A stretch of 64,000 nt of DNA from Diphasiastrum complanatum (taxonomy: Eukaryota > Streptophyta > Lycopodiopsida > Lycopodiales > Lycopodiaceae), in contig CM055108.1 in assembly GCA_029204225.1 (NCBI GenBank), forward strand, positions 9,880,293-9,944,292, read 5' to 3'. This document shows, one piece after another, positions 35,173-47,061 of the stretch. Below the pieces are notes generated by a model, which saw only the letters and a program-made list of their open reading frames with translations, ran no database searches and was not told the origin of the DNA. The translations under genes and the position numbers were made by a program. Position 1 is the stretch's first letter; every line of letters starts with the position of its first letter.

Positions 35173-36959
35173 CTCTCCCTCAATGATAAAATTACATTCT
35201 TCTATTCCTAGTAGAGTACGAAGCTTTTCAAAAATGACATAGTAAAAATATCTGCCACTTGATCTTCAGATTTACAGAAAAGAAGATCAATGGCTCCATC
35301 AAGAATTTTCTCTCAAACAAAATGAAAATGTATTTTGATGTGCTTGGTTCGAGCATGTAAGACTGGATTTTTGGCAAGGTGAATGCAACTTTGATTGTCA
35401 CAAGATATAATAGTCGCATCCACCTGTGGTTGACCTAAATCCACAAGCAATCTTCGTAACCATACCGCTTCTTGTGTAGCATTGATGAGTGTTCGATATT
35501 CAGTTTCCGTCGAGAATAAGACTACTGTAGATTCTTTTTTGCTGCTCCATGAAACTGCAATTGTACCATAACTGAATGTATGACCACTGGTAGATCTTTT
35601 GTCATCAATATTACCTGCCCAATCGACATTTGTATATCCTACCAATATTGGCGCTTCAGGCTGATCATACTTCAAACCAAAATTCAATGTCCCTCGAATG
35701 TACCTGAGAATACGTTTAGCAGACTTCAAGTGTGCTTGACTAGGATCTTGCATAAATTGACTAACAACACCAACAACATAATAAATATCAAGTCGTGTGT
35801 GTATCAAATAAGTCAAACTACCCACCAGTTGTCTATACAAATAAGTAGCCACTTTCTCAGATTCATCATATGCAATAAGCTTCGTGTTGACATTCATAGG
35901 TGTACTCAAAGGCTTACAATCCTGCATATTGAACTTATAAAGCAAATCTCGTGCATATTTGCTTTGTGTAAAAAAGGCCATGTCTTCCTTTTGCCATACT
36001 TCAATGCCAAGACAATAGTGCGTCAATCCTAGATCACTCATGTCAAAAGCATTGGAAAGATCTGATTTAATTCATCAATTAAGGTCTCATTACTTCCTGT
36101 AATAATCAAATCATCCACGTACAACACAATGAACACTATATTTGAATCTTGCCTTAGAATGTATAGATTAGGATCAGCATCACTCTTTACCATTCCCCTT
36201 CACTTAAATTGTTCATCAATGCAAGAGTACCATGCCCGTGGCGCTTGCTTCAATCCATAAACGGCTTTGTTGAACTCAAACTAGATGCACTCTTCCTGGC
36301 TCAACAAATCCTTGAGGTTGTACTAAGTACACCTCTTCATCCAGCACTCCATTAAGAAAAGCAGATTTAACATCCATTTGCTGGATCTTCCAACCATAGA
36401 AAGCAAAAATAGCAATGACAGAATGTATAGTTACCATCTTAGCTACGGGTGCAAAGGTTCTCTCAAAATCAATACCTTCCTGTTGCTCGAATCCTCTCAC
36501 AACCAGCTATGTTTTGTACTTGTTGAGTTGCCCATCCGCTCCATATTTGATCTTGTATATCCATTTGAAAGTGATAGGCGTCTTACCATCAGGTAGCTCA
36601 ACCAAGTTCCACGTCCTATTTTTTTATATAGCTTCCATTTATGTTTCCATAGCTTCACGTCACTCTTCGTGCTCCTTTGCTTCGTCAAAAGTTTTTGGTT
36701 CTTGAGCCTTGAGCACAGAACCCATTAGGGCTAGATTCATCTCTAATCTTGCAAGAGGCTTTTGATTTCTACTTGATCTTCTAAGCTCTCTATGCTCACT
36801 AGATTCGGGAGTATCTCCCTTCTTTGTACCATCTGTGACTGATAAGTACCATTTAGGTACTCTCTTGGGAATTTCAGCATCAGGCTTGCCTTTGTCCAAT
36901 AGATTTTCTGTATCAAAATCCACTTCTTTCTTGACCTATACTTTCGCTCCGTCATCAAA
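35173..36959 (-). pseudogene. Copia G RT and RNase H
   Basis: Minus strand: linker (RRSSRNQKPLARLEMNLALM), RT start, RGFEQQEGIDFERTFAPVAK, QQMDVKSAFLNGVLDEEVYL, QPQGFVEPG, then (36,060-36,260) catalytic LYVDDLIITGS. RNase H lies in a long open stretch 35,313-36,041: SDLGLTHYCLGIEVW, SKYARDLLYKFNMQDCK, YTNVDWAGNIDDKRSTSG, TETEYRTL, CDNQSCIHLAKNPVLHAR and, after a stop, VADIFT. About four frame breaks in all. The RH ORF of 242 codons is among the longest intact stretches in the window. Confidence 0.9.
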
Positions 36960-37557
36960 AGGTTCAGTGATTACTTCAAATTGTTCATCTCGGCCCACTC
37001 GTCAAATGTAGCATCCCTAGAAATCACAAGCTTCTGTGCATTTGTGTCATACATCCTGTGTGCCTTGGCCTTCTCATCATATCCAAGGAAAATACACTTG
37101 ATAGCTTTTGCATTCAATTTCCTTCGTTTTTCATCAGGAATATCAACATAAGCATCACAATCAAATACTCCCAAATGAGAAATATTAGGTTTCTTTCCAG
37201 TAACACCTTCATGAGGTGTCTTACCTTCCACAAATTTTGTAGGACACCGACTCAGGATGTGCGTAGCTGTGCTACACGCTTCTGTCCAAAAGGTGTTTGG
37301 CAGACCCTTGCTCTTGAGCATCGCCCTAGCCATCTCAACAATATATATGTTCTTTCATTCTGTAACCCCATTTTGCTATGTTGAATAAGGTGCTGTAGTC
37401 TGCCTCTTGATCCCTTGATCTTTGCAAAAATCAATAAATTTTGTCAAAAAATATTCACCACCTCCATCAAATCTCAAAGTCTTGATGCAACATCTTGTTT
37501 GCTTTTCAACTAATGTCTTGAATTCCTTGAACTTAGCAAAAGCATCTGATTTCTTGC
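36960..37557 (-). pseudogene. Copia G integrase
   Basis: Minus strand: [20 protein letters not shown]-like and ERTYIVEMARAMLKSKGLP-like residues in broken frames, then an open stretch 36,971-37,333 with GLPNTFWTEACSTATHILSR, GKTPHEGVTGKKPNISHL, YVDIPDEKRRKLNAKA, FLGYDEKAKAHRMYD and SRDATFDEW, the usual copia IN C-terminal order. Confidence 0.88.
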
Positions 37558-38280
37558 TTATGAAATAAATCCAAATGTATCATCAATGAAGGTAATAAAG
37601 TAATAGTAGCCACTAAGCGATCTAGTCTGCATAGGTCCACATAGATCATTGTGGACTAGAGATAGGATGCCACTGGCTCTCCTTGCTCCACTTTTGAGAA
37701 ACCTCTCTCTCTCTGTGTTGTTTCCCAAAATGCAACCTTCACATATTTTTCCTTCAAAAGAAATATCAGAAAATCCGATAACTAGATTATCTCTTTTGAG
37801 AATCTGTGAACTTTGAGCACCAATATGACCAAATCGTTGATGCCAAAGATCACTTCGACTATCAATAGTGCTTACCATAGCTTGAGCAAAATATCTCGCA
37901 TTCAATTTGTAGAGTCGATTCTCGTTGACTCTAGCTCCTGTAGTAATCACTTTGTAGTGATTCTTGACGTCTTTGACAAGACATTTGTCACTGTCAAACT
38001 TAACCTTGAGTTGTTGATCAGCCATTGTCCCAATAGATAGTAGATTGTTAGCTAAGCCAAGTACATATTGCACATTGCTTATCCGCTTTATCATCCCGCT
38101 GGCTAACTTCACTAGTACCACTCCAAATCCTTTAACATATAGCAATTTGTCATTGGCTTGTCCAACTTCATCACCATTGTGAGTTTCCGTGAGTCTGAAA
38201 ATCACTCTTTCCTTGAAGTCATGTGCTTGGACGCACCAGTAAGTACCAAAAATCATTGGACTTCATCACTTGTTATTAAT
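37558..38280 (-). pseudogene. Copia G protease and pre-integrase
   Basis: The protease active site reads LTGASKHMTSRKE where DSGASKHMTSRKE is usual, so the catalytic Asp is gone, and a TGA replaces the Trp before it. The open stretch 37,558-38,256 then holds GFGVVLVKLASGMIKRISNV, LANNLLSIGTMADQ and the zinc-binding pre-integrase domain (LWHQRFGHIGAQSSQILK ... CEGCILGN), ending in the IN core start [13 protein letters not shown]. Confidence 0.88.
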
Positions 38281-39285
38281 ACTGTAATGAACAAGTTTGA
38301 ACTCTCACCTGTATCATCTTCATATTGATCATCATCGTATTGATGTTGATCAGCATAATTGTCTTCTTAATAATCATCATCAAATTGATGTTGATCAGCA
38401 TAATAGCCCGCTTGCCATTTGTCTTTTCTTTGTTCTATCTCCTTCTGTTTCTTGAAGCATTCATGCTCCCAATGGCCAGGTTTATTGCAGTACCTACAAT
38501 TTCCAGGTTTATTTTGCTTGAAATAGTCGCGTCCTTGACCTCGGCCTTGATTCCAATTGCCTCGATTCGAGCCATCATTGGATTGTTCTTGAAATTGTTG
38601 GGACGATCCACAATTTGAATTTTCACCTCTCGATTGATACCTTCCACGACCAATCTTCCTCCTCGTCCTCTAACTGCAAGAGCTTGATCATAGCCCCTGC
38701 TACGATAATTCAAGTTCTCTTGATGTTGCTCTTCCTGCAAAAGCAATCCACCTAGTTCTTCATAGGTTGGAATCTTGAAACTATATTTGTCACAAAAATC
38801 TGATGTGACTCACTCAGACTATTCAATGTCAACTACACGATCTCACGATCCTGTATTCACTCTCCAACTGCTGCTAATTGGTCACGAATCTCTTTGATCT
38901 TCAATAGGTGATCAACAATAGTTGCACCATCATCCATCCACAATGTGTGCAGCTTCGTTTTCAGGAATAGCACTCGAGATGTGTTTGTGGTCTCAAACAA
39001 TGCCTTCAATGTATCCCATGCTTCTTTTGGTCCTTTTGAATCCGAAATATAGGGAATAATTGCATCTCTAATTGATAAGTTGATGACATTTTGTGCTTTC
39101 CGTTTTCTCCAATCAAATGCCCACTGATCTTCTTCAGTCATTGGCCTTGTCTCTTCACTTGTCACGATCTCCCATAGCTCCTTTTCTATCAAAATGTTTT
39201 TCAGTTTGAATTTCCAAATTGCATAATTGTCAGCTCCTTCCAATTTGCTTGACTAATTGAGGACGCTCTCACCTAGAGTTGCCAT
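38281..39285 (-). pseudogene. Copia G gag
   Basis: ATG at 39,285 (MATLGESVLN, then a stop). The UBN2-type gag core is open from 39,243 to 38,857: EGADNYAIWKFKLKNILIEK, AIIPYISDSKGPKEAWDTL, KTKLHTLWMDDG, KIKEIRDQLAAVGE. After frame changes the basic, Gly/Arg-rich tail and a zinc knuckle CRYCNKPGHWEHEC (about 38,450) follow, then Asp/Tyr-rich DDD repeats (AYYADQHQ-like). The knuckle residues are intact. Confidence 0.87.
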
Positions 39286-39331
39286 TATTGGATAGATGAG
39301 TCCATATTGCAAAAAAATGGCTCAGTCTGAC

Positions 39332-39703
39332 ATTAGAGGAAGTTTGAGTTCAAAAAGAGCCGCATATGAATTTGTGCCAAGATCTCTTTTGCATTTTGTC
39401 ACTATTTTCAACCAATATCTTTGAATCGCTATAACTTTTTAGTAGTAGCTCAGAACTATGACATGTAATGTATCATTGGAAAGCGCTCGTCAACCAATTT
39501 TCGTTGCATTTTGATATAGCAATCAGAAGTTATCCCAATTTTACTGTACACTCAAAATGTGACTCAAAAAAGTAACGTTACGTTAAAGCCACTATGTCAA
39601 GAAACCTTCGGGTCACATATACAAAAGAAGTGAATAAAAGTGAATACAAAATAAAAAAGGAATCTTGAAAAAAGGCCCTTTTTGTATTTAAACTTCCTCT
39701 AAT
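39332..39703. mobile_element. Non-autonomous TIR element (MITE-like), copy 3
   Basis: Starts ATTAGAGGAAGTTTGAGTTC and ends TAAACTTCCTCTAAT, 372 bp. It is more diverged from copies 1 and 2 but keeps the TIR, AACTTTTTAGTAGTAGCTCA and the CATTGGAAAGCGCTCG block. It lies in the copia G leader, 46 bp before the gag ATG. Confidence 0.8.
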
Positions 39704-39760
39704 GGCACACAACTTTCCTCCAAATTTATCACACCACAAAATACTCTTGGTTGTACACCT

Positions 39761-39913
39761 AATATCGGTTCAGCGCGCAGGTGTACTACCGCTCGGAACC
39801 TTCTTGGGCTTGCACGCGTTGATCCGATATTGGTACGGATATGCAATATTGGTTCGGCGCGCGGGTATATGACCGATAAGGAATTCCTTTAGCTCGCGCG
39901 CGTTGATCCGATA
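39761..39913. repeat. 84-bp CpG-rich tandem repeat
   Basis: AATATCGGTTCAGCGCGC at 39,761 and AATATTGGTTCGGCGCGC at 39,845. Both units end in GCGTTGATCCGATAT, and the second ends exactly at the copia I LTR. GCGCGC words make it stand out in AT-rich sequence. It is presumably in the copia G leader. Confidence 0.8.
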
Positions 39914-41024
39914 TGTCGGAAAGAGATGTGCAGAAGATAGGTCGATGGCAGAATAAACTATCTTCCTCTCTCTCATTGCATGACTACGCCTATCAATTTC
40001 AAACAAAAACAACAGTGATAGAAATCACGTATGATCTTATGATAACTAACTTTGAAATCATCAGTTCTACAGTGATTACATAGCCAAACAATAATGCATT
40101 GAACTATCAGACAAATAATTAGTCGCGAAGAACTACAGAAACGCATACATTCTGAGACAAAGCTGAACGCAATAAAAGATAGTATCGATTCAGTATGAAA
40201 ATGAATCAGAAGTAATTGAGTACAATAAATTGCCGATCGAAGTCGCGTACTCTATGCTATCTCTAAGCGGCTAAAATGAAAGTCTGAATTAAGCGCAATG
40301 CTGATAAGCATTAGCGCAATAACAATCTCTAAAACAACTCTAAGAAGTGAGCTAGAATGCTCAGGAGTGTTCAAGCTCGTAGGCTTGAGAGAGAGAGAGC
40401 TAACTATTCAAATGCTTGATTGTAAGTTAATTGATTAGTTGTATGAATATGAACAACTATATATAATAAGAAGTTAGGTCGTCAATTGCGATTGCCAGTT
40501 GGCTGGTGTTAATGAACTAAAACAGCCACATGCGACACTGTCGCAAAAAAATGACAATGTCGACATTTTGCGAAAAACCCGACAGTGCCTTAAAATTTCT
40601 TTTAGAGTTGCCCCCACACTTTGCTAGGGTCATTTCCTTAACATTTGAGGCACTTTGGAAAAAGCAAAAAATGCGACTCTGCATATTTGATCGCAAATCC
40701 TGACAGGCGACAGTGTCGCTAAAATGCAAAAAATACGACACTATATATTTGCTCGCAAATCCTGACAGACGACAGTGTCGCTAAAATGTGAAAAATACGA
40801 CATTGTGATTTTACACAAGATTCTTGACAAGCGAAAAATACGAAGTGAGAGAAAATGAAAATGCGACACTGTATTCAAACTCTGTGTATTTCTGCAGACT
40901 GTGTAAAAACACTTGTAAATCTGCAAACCGTAAAAGAACACGGGAAAATTTGCAGAACTGGATAAACAATGGATGAGGATTAAAAACCGATTAGTCGATT
41001 AGTAAGAAGGAGAATAATCCAACA
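39914..41024 (-). repeat. 3' LTR of copia I
   Basis: 1,111 bp; about 100 bp shorter than the 5' LTR owing to one deletion at about 40,508. It has tandem units of about 70 bp, each with TTTGNTCGCAAATCCTGACA and GCGACAGTGTCGCTAAAATG (40,520-40,840). GCGACA and TGTCGC are inverted repeats. Confidence 0.88.
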
Positions 41025-41036
41025 CTCCCCCTTAAT
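41025..41036 (-). other. Polypurine tract of copia I
   Basis: Minus strand TTAAGGGGGAG immediately before the LTR start TGTTGG, two codons after RNase H ends. Confidence 0.75.
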
Positions 41037-41400
41037 CCGAATACTTGAATGCCTTGACTTTCAAACTTAGTTTTATACAGAATCTTCTATGTGTATCCAA
41101 ACTTAATGCTTTGGTAAAAATATCTATTGTCATATCTTGCATTGTACAATACTGCAATTTGACCTCTTTGTTGAGAACTTTGCTTCTGACGAAATGGTAC
41201 TTCAGTTCAATGTGCTTAATCCTAGAATGAAATCTAGGGTTGGTTGATAAAGCGATGACACTTTGATTATCACAAAATAATGTCATCGAAGCATATTGAT
41301 TCAGACCAATATCTGAGAGTAAATTCCTCAACCAAATTGCTTCTTTTGTAGCTTGAGAGGCTACGATATACTCTGATTCAATGGAAGATAGAGCTATCAA
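41032..41400 (-). pseudogene. Copia I RNase H C-terminal part
   Basis: Open for 122 codons on minus: SSIESEYIVASQATKEAIWL, FCDNQSVIALSTNPRFHSRI, KHIELKYHFVRSK, QDMTIDIFTKALS. These are the standard C-terminal copia RNase H blocks. The upstream part (41,401-41,700) is the same domain in broken frames. Confidence 0.88.
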
Positions 41401-42468
41401 AGATTGCTTGTGACTGTTCTAGGAAATTGGACCATTGTTGAGGAAGAATATAAATCCGAAAGTAGATTTATGAGTGTCTACATCTCCTGCCCCTTGCATC
41501 TGTGTAACCACTAAGTAAATTGAGTTTGTCGTTGCCAGATGCTCCAAAAGAAATGCAAAAGTCCATAGTAGTTAGAAGATATCTCATGACTATGATAAGA
41601 GCTTTCCAATGTGTTACACCAAGATTAGTCATAAATTGATTGAGAGAGTTGACTGCAAAAGCTATGTCTGGCGCATCTGCTGTTTCTCATGAATTGTTTG
41701 GGGACACTGGTCCTTTGACAATTTGAGACCTGGTTCCATTGGTGAGAGAGCTAACTTGCAATTAATCAGATTATATCTAACTAACATGTTGTAGATATAC
41801 TTCTATTGTGTACTATAAATCAAATTCTGTTTTTTGTTTCTCTGGATTTGTATACCAAGGCAGTAATGAGCTTCACCCAGATCAGTCATGTCGAATTCGG
41901 AAGATAGCATTGTCTTGGCCTCTTTTATCAGATCGGTACTGTTGCTGAAAAGCAATGTATCATCCACGTATAAAGTGATAATGATAAAAGACTGATGCAC
42001 TGCTTTGAAGTAAACATAGGATTCTGAAGAGCTATGTGTGTAGCGGTGATCAATAAAGAACGTATTGGTCCTTTGAAACCATGCTCAAGCAGACTGCTTC
42101 AAGCCATAAAGTGCCTTATGGAGTTTACACACATGATTGTGTTTACCCTCGATAATATAACCTTCGGGTTGCACCATGTAAATGTCTTCTTCGATAACTC
42201 CATTGAGATATGTTGTCTGTACATCCATTTGATGTATTTCCAAATCTGCAGCAGCAGCAAATGATAGCAAAAGTCGAATAGAAGAATGCTTGACTACTGG
42301 ACTGAAGGTCTCAGTGTAATCGACGTTGTATACCTGAGAAAATCCTCTGGCGACAAGTCGTGCCTTTCTCCTGTTGATGCTTCCATATGCATTGTACTTG
42401 ACTTTGAAAATCCATTTGCAATCAACTATGTTTCTGCTAGCAGGTAATTCGACAATTGTCCATGTCTA
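41401..42468 (-). pseudogene. Copia I reverse transcriptase
   Basis: Minus strand from the gypsy A target site downward: NIVDCKWIFKVKYNAYG, RKARLVARGFSQVYNVDYTE, FSPVVKHSSIRLLLSFAAA, EIHQMDVQTTYLNGVIEEDI, KLHKALYGLKQSA (then a stop), and the catalytic TLYVDDTLLFS with MTDLGEAHYCLGIQIQR. Only a few stops interrupt it. The YVDD box is intact. Confidence 0.9.
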
Positions 42469-42473
42469 GTTCT

Positions 42474-43494
42474 TGTGGTGGTCTAGTCGTTATAGATTCC
42501 CACAAAATTAATGAATTACGTAGTATAATAAGTTTGATCGTTTCCCAATAGAGAGAATAATCTCATCTTTTGCATGGTAAATGTATGTATAATGATAAAC
42601 AGACTAGAGTGTATAAAGTTCACAATGAATACTACAGCGACATAACTAGTTATCCAAAGATATTTGGGTAAATTGGCATCCAGAAACACCAATGATGAAA
42701 CGATTTGGTCAAGGTCTGCAATTGTAAAAATTACTTTATCTTTCAGGCTCTTCAGGAATCAGGAAAACAGTCAAAACTGACAACAACTAGCAATTAGATT
42801 CATCAAGCAGAATCACATTAGCTAAAAGTTCTTCTTAATCAAACACAAAGAATTAGTTTTTATCGCAGGAAGCAAATAAGACAGAGCCTCAATAAACCCC
42901 ATTATCTGAACATATAGCTCATTCATAGTTGAAGGAATTTCTACTAAAACTTATGTTTAACAGCTTCGGCTAATTCCCTGCACACATTAGTCAGAATTAT
43001 TACTTGCTAGTGTCATCTGAAAATCCGTGTTAGAGTAGCTGAAATTTAGTATAACTTAAGAAATGTGTGTGACGCAAACAGAATAGTATCACAATCAATC
43101 ACAGATCATACAGAGTGTGTTCGCACAAATGATAAGAAGTAATTCTATGAGAGATAACAGAAGGAAAGAATGTTCAAGCTATAAGAACTTGCTCTTCGCT
43201 CTCTATTGATACTCAGCTCTGCGTAGAAATGCATATGTACAATGACACATAGTGCTATCCTTATATAAATGTTCTTCAGTCTCAATGTCGCTTATGAACC
43301 ATCAAATGTCGGTTCTGAACTTCTATTGCATCTCTTTTGAATGTCGCAACTTCTACTCAAAATATGAATTTACAAAGTGCGAAATAGGCCTTTACATGTA
43401 TTTAGGCACTATAGCACATTTTATATATATGGAAGTTGAAAATTTTTACAATATATGACAAAATTTGGATAATGTGAGATTATAAGACTCCACA
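42474..43494 (-). repeat. 3' LTR of gypsy A
   Basis: 1,021 bp, equal in length to the 5' LTR. By eye about 96-97% identical, with most differences in the first 150 bp. It is not joined to the internal region: copia I flank follows at 43,495. Confidence 0.9.
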
Positions 43495-43634
43495 GTTCTT
43501 GATAAGAGATTAATACTCGTTATCTAGAGCTTCTTTCCAGAGATCTGAATCAGGCTGATTGAGTGCCTCTTAGACAGACACCGGTTCCTGAACAAGGTAG
43601 GTTGCAGACTCGTCGATATCCCTGTGAGGTGGTC
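43495..43634 (-). repeat. 140-bp duplicate of the copia I insertion flank
   Basis: This block (GTTCTTGATAAGAGATTAAT ... GTGAGGTGGTC) equals 54,204-54,343 with one difference (CCCTG against CCATG). In copia I it encodes the linker before RT. Here it lies between the 3' LTR of gypsy A and a 44-bp piece of LTR attached to the internal region. Confidence 0.92.
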
Positions 43635-43678
43635 ATATATGACAAAGCTTGGATAATGTGAGATCATAAGACTCCACA
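43635..43678 (-). repeat. 44-bp LTR stub attached to gypsy A internal region
   Basis: Minus strand starts TGTGGAGTCTTATGATCTC at the polypurine tract, as a normal 3' LTR should, but stops after about 44 bp. At two or three sites it agrees with copy A2 (1206-1250) rather than with the two LTRs of this element. Confidence 0.85.
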
Positions 43679-43680
43679 TA

Positions 43681-43691
43681 TCCCCTTCCTC
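43681..43691 (-). other. Polypurine tract of gypsy A
   Basis: Minus strand GAGGAAGGGGA, two bases before the LTR stub; identical to that of copy A2. Confidence 0.85.
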
Positions 43692-43721
43692 AGCGATGCA
43701 GCAGCTCGCAAACAATCTGAT

Positions 43722-46533
43722 TTATGTCCTTCTTTGTCGCTTTCGGCTAGCTGGCTTGCTGTGGAAAATAGCCTTGGCTCGGGCATCATTCTCTTCATTT
43801 TCTTGCTCCAATGTCAGTCCTTTTGTTGCCAAGAAATAGTTGTTCTTCTAGTTGTAGTCTTCTTGGAATGACAAATTTGGATAACCACCCATTCCTTGAT
43901 TGCCGGTTGGTGCAAGGAGGTCATCAATTAATGTATTATTAACAAGATGGGTATACCAACTATCCTCGGTCAGGATTTCAGACATCTTGGCAGAAGGGAC
44001 AGTTAGTGAAAGGGTAGCATATGTATATTCGGTAAATTTCACTTTAATATACAGTTGTTGAACAGACAGGAGGGCATACGAAATGAGCGAAGCAATATTG
44101 ACATGGCTGTAAGTATAATATGGTCTAGTTATTGGGTTAGTGGAGCGAAGTATATTATTTGCTTTTACTTCTTCCAAATAACGAGAATAGTTAGTTTCCC
44201 AATCTGTGTAGATTTCCCACAGATCAGGGAATAAGAACTGATGAGTAACTCAGGAAGAAACTGATTTAGAGTTAGAAACAACTTCTTTCACATCAAAAAT
44301 GTTAATTGATTCTAACTTATTCAAATACTCATCCAATGCTGGAAAAATATTATTTTCAAATGTTCTTAGGTATTCTGAGATGTATATATACAAGGATTCT
44401 GCGACCACATGAATATAGTTAGTTTGCACATTGAACTTGTTCTGAACAATGGCAAGGGCGAGGATTCCTTTTTGATGTACAGTTAGTCTAGACCATAAAG
44501 TATTTATGTTAGAAAAAGTCCAAGTGTTCTCCCATTGTTCTTTTGTGTAACCAAAATGTTTAGGTAAAAAAAGGTAATCCATTCTCCATTGGAGTTCTGG
44601 ACTACAAAAAGGTGGAATAAAAAATGTTAGTTCTTGATGAAATGTCTGAAATTCTGACCTTAGTAGTGAGTAGACAATCTTGTTTTTCTTTACAACTGCT
44701 CTACTTGGTGATGTCTGGGCTTGGTATGGAATGACGCTTAACGCCTCAGGTTGGTCTTCAGTAGCTTGTACCTCTCCAGCATCCTTGGTTTCAGTTTGTG
44801 TTTCTTGATCTCTCAGGATCTGCCTGCAAATGGTATCCATTTGGATGGCCTTTTTTGACATTACTGGTGCTGGCTCATCTGTCTGTGTCTTTTGATCTTG
44901 TCCTTGCGCTGGTTATTCCGCATCAGAAATTTGCATTTGGCCTGATTGGAATTTGGCCTCTTCTAGTTCTTCCTTCAGCTTCTCATAAGCAATCATCTGC
45001 GGTTGCAGATATTGCATCTGGAAGATCTGAATCATCCTCTCATGGATTCTCTTCCATGCTACCGGATCAATTCAGTACCTGCCATGAGATATGCAGGCAC
45101 CGAGTGTGACTTCGGCATTGATTCGCCACAATATTGCCTCTTCGACCTATTTCTTGTATATCTGATTGTCTTTCTTTAACATTTCTGCAGAATTTTGCAG
45201 TTGGGCAATTGATTCATGAGCACTGCTGAGTTCATTGCTCAGCTCCGCATTGCTACTCTGAAGAGTAGTTCGCACTCGTCTCTCCTCCTGCAAAGAAGTC
45301 TGCAGGGTCTGAAGTTGTTGTTTAAGCAATATGTTCTCACTTTCGAAGGCGTTGGACTGCTCTTGCATTTCTTTCGATACTTCGAACGTGGCATCCTGCC
45401 TTCCTTTCGCTTCTTCAAGCTCTGTATCTTTTCTGCTTAGCTCCGCATTGGCTGTTTCAAGCTCCTCATTTCTATAGGCCAACTCAGCCTTTATTTCGCT
45501 CAGCTCTGTATCTTTTTGGGTGAGATCTGCTCGGACTCTTTCATACTTGGACCCCAGCTTCCTGGATACCTTCTCCAAGCTAGCAAGATGTTGAATAGCT
45601 ATCCGAGTATCTGGTAGTAGTGTTCCAAAAACCTTTTGATATAACTCGACATCGAGGATTGGTTCCTCGATGTCGCTTTCGCTATCCTGCTAGTCATCAA
45701 AAAGTTGTTCTGCTCCTTGTGGTTCTGGCTCTTGTGGTATTTCAACCTGATTATGCTCCTGATCAGCAGTGTCCTTCGCCTCCTCTTCCGCATTTCTATT
45801 TCCTTCTTTGCTAGACAGTGGTGTGTACTGGGATGATGGCGAAGTCATCCTCACCGTGCTCCCTTGAGTTGATGATGATGATGATGATGTAGCTGCTACG
45901 GTGGTTGCCTTTGATGTCTACATCTGGGAGTCCACCTCAATTGATGGGGCTAGTTCTGGTAGTACTGGTGCAATCATGATATGCTCCTGCACTGTCAGCA
46001 CACCAGCATGCATACATAAAATGCCCATCTGCTGACCCAGCCTGGAGAACTGATTAACTTTTATTGATTTACAGAATTGCTTGAAAGCAATCTGTCCGAA
46101 GGCAATCTGTTCTCCATTCAAAGCTCTCAGTAGGTATCCCATATTGGTATTTGAAATTGTGTACTCTTGCTCCGGTAAGAAGATAGAAGCAAGAGCAAAT
46201 CGAACGAAGCTCTTGAGATTGGGGTCTCTTATGTAAGAGAGTTTGTATCCCCGTTTCTCAAGATAAGCCTCTTCTTGAAAAGCTCCGCTCTTCGCAATGA
46301 AATCTGGTTTAGTAACTGGCATACTTTCGTCCATAGACAATCCTAAGGCACGACAGTAAAACCCCTTTGTGATAACAATCTCTTGATTGCGAACGGTTGT
46401 GGAAATATGTCCTTCTTCTGTTTTGCCCAAATTGCGGATCAGCTCATAACATAAATCAGTAAAAATTACTGATGGATTGTGGTTGTAATACTGGTATCAC
46501 TGCCTTTGGGTGCATTTTGAATACAATCGCCAT
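43722..46533 (-). pseudogene. Gypsy A extra 3' ORF: ordered domain, coiled coil, basic tail
   Basis: An originally ~930-codon ORF after integrase, now broken by about six stops or shifts. Part 1 (45,918-46,500): PSVIFTDLCYELIRNLGKTE, NQEIVITKGFYCRALGL, SFVRFALASIFLPEQEYTIS, NTNMGYLLRALNGEQIAFG. It is like the conserved plant retroelement domain often found 3' in Athila elements (inference). Part 2: Ser-rich and acidic spacer. Part 3 (45,147-45,578): a 143-codon coiled coil with heptads (ELSRKDTELEEAKGRQ, LKQQLQTLQTSLQEE). Part 4 (43,848-44,861): mostly ordered, Tyr/Leu-rich. The tail SKPASRKRQRRT is NLS-like. No transmembrane segment or signal peptide is evident, so an envelope role is not supported. 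Confidence 0.75.
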
Positions 46534-46735
46534 AGTGCTTGCAGATGTAAACGAGCAATGGCAGACAAGAGCTTGATCGCAACAATTCGCAATTCGGAGA
46601 GCAAGAGTGATGGAAAGTGGTAGCAACAACAACTGAAGTTTTGAGGTTTTAGGCGTATTGATGGTATTTCGGTGGATTAGACTAATATTAAATGGAAGCG
46701 TGTCCTTTGTTTTGAAGGTACATACTCAATAAAAA

Positions 46736-46763
46736 ACAAAAATAAATAAATAAATAAATAAAC
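46736..46763. repeat. (AAAT)n short tandem repeat
   Basis: About six AAAT/AATA units in the non-coding spacer between integrase and the extra ORF. The spacer (46,560-47,050) also has several TTTCGGCATTTTCGCTAA-type repeats. Confidence 0.85.
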
Positions 46764-47061
46764 AAAATACACGAATGCTTCGCTTGGTAAATCAAAGGTG
46801 TCGGAAGGTAGAAAGTCCCAAAAAATGCGAAGGTAAGTGTCGCAATTTCCGTATTTCTGAAATGGTAAATTCCAATGTAGTGTCGGGTTTTTCGCAAAGT
46901 ATAAAATGTAGTGAAGGTCTTGGATTTTTTGCAATACAAACAATGCAGCATGCTTCGGCATTTTCGCTAAAATGTAAACTAGTTTCGGCATTTTCACTAA
47001 TACTTTGGTAAAAAAAAATAATTGCACAAAAAATGACGGCCTTCAAAAACTGATGTATCGG

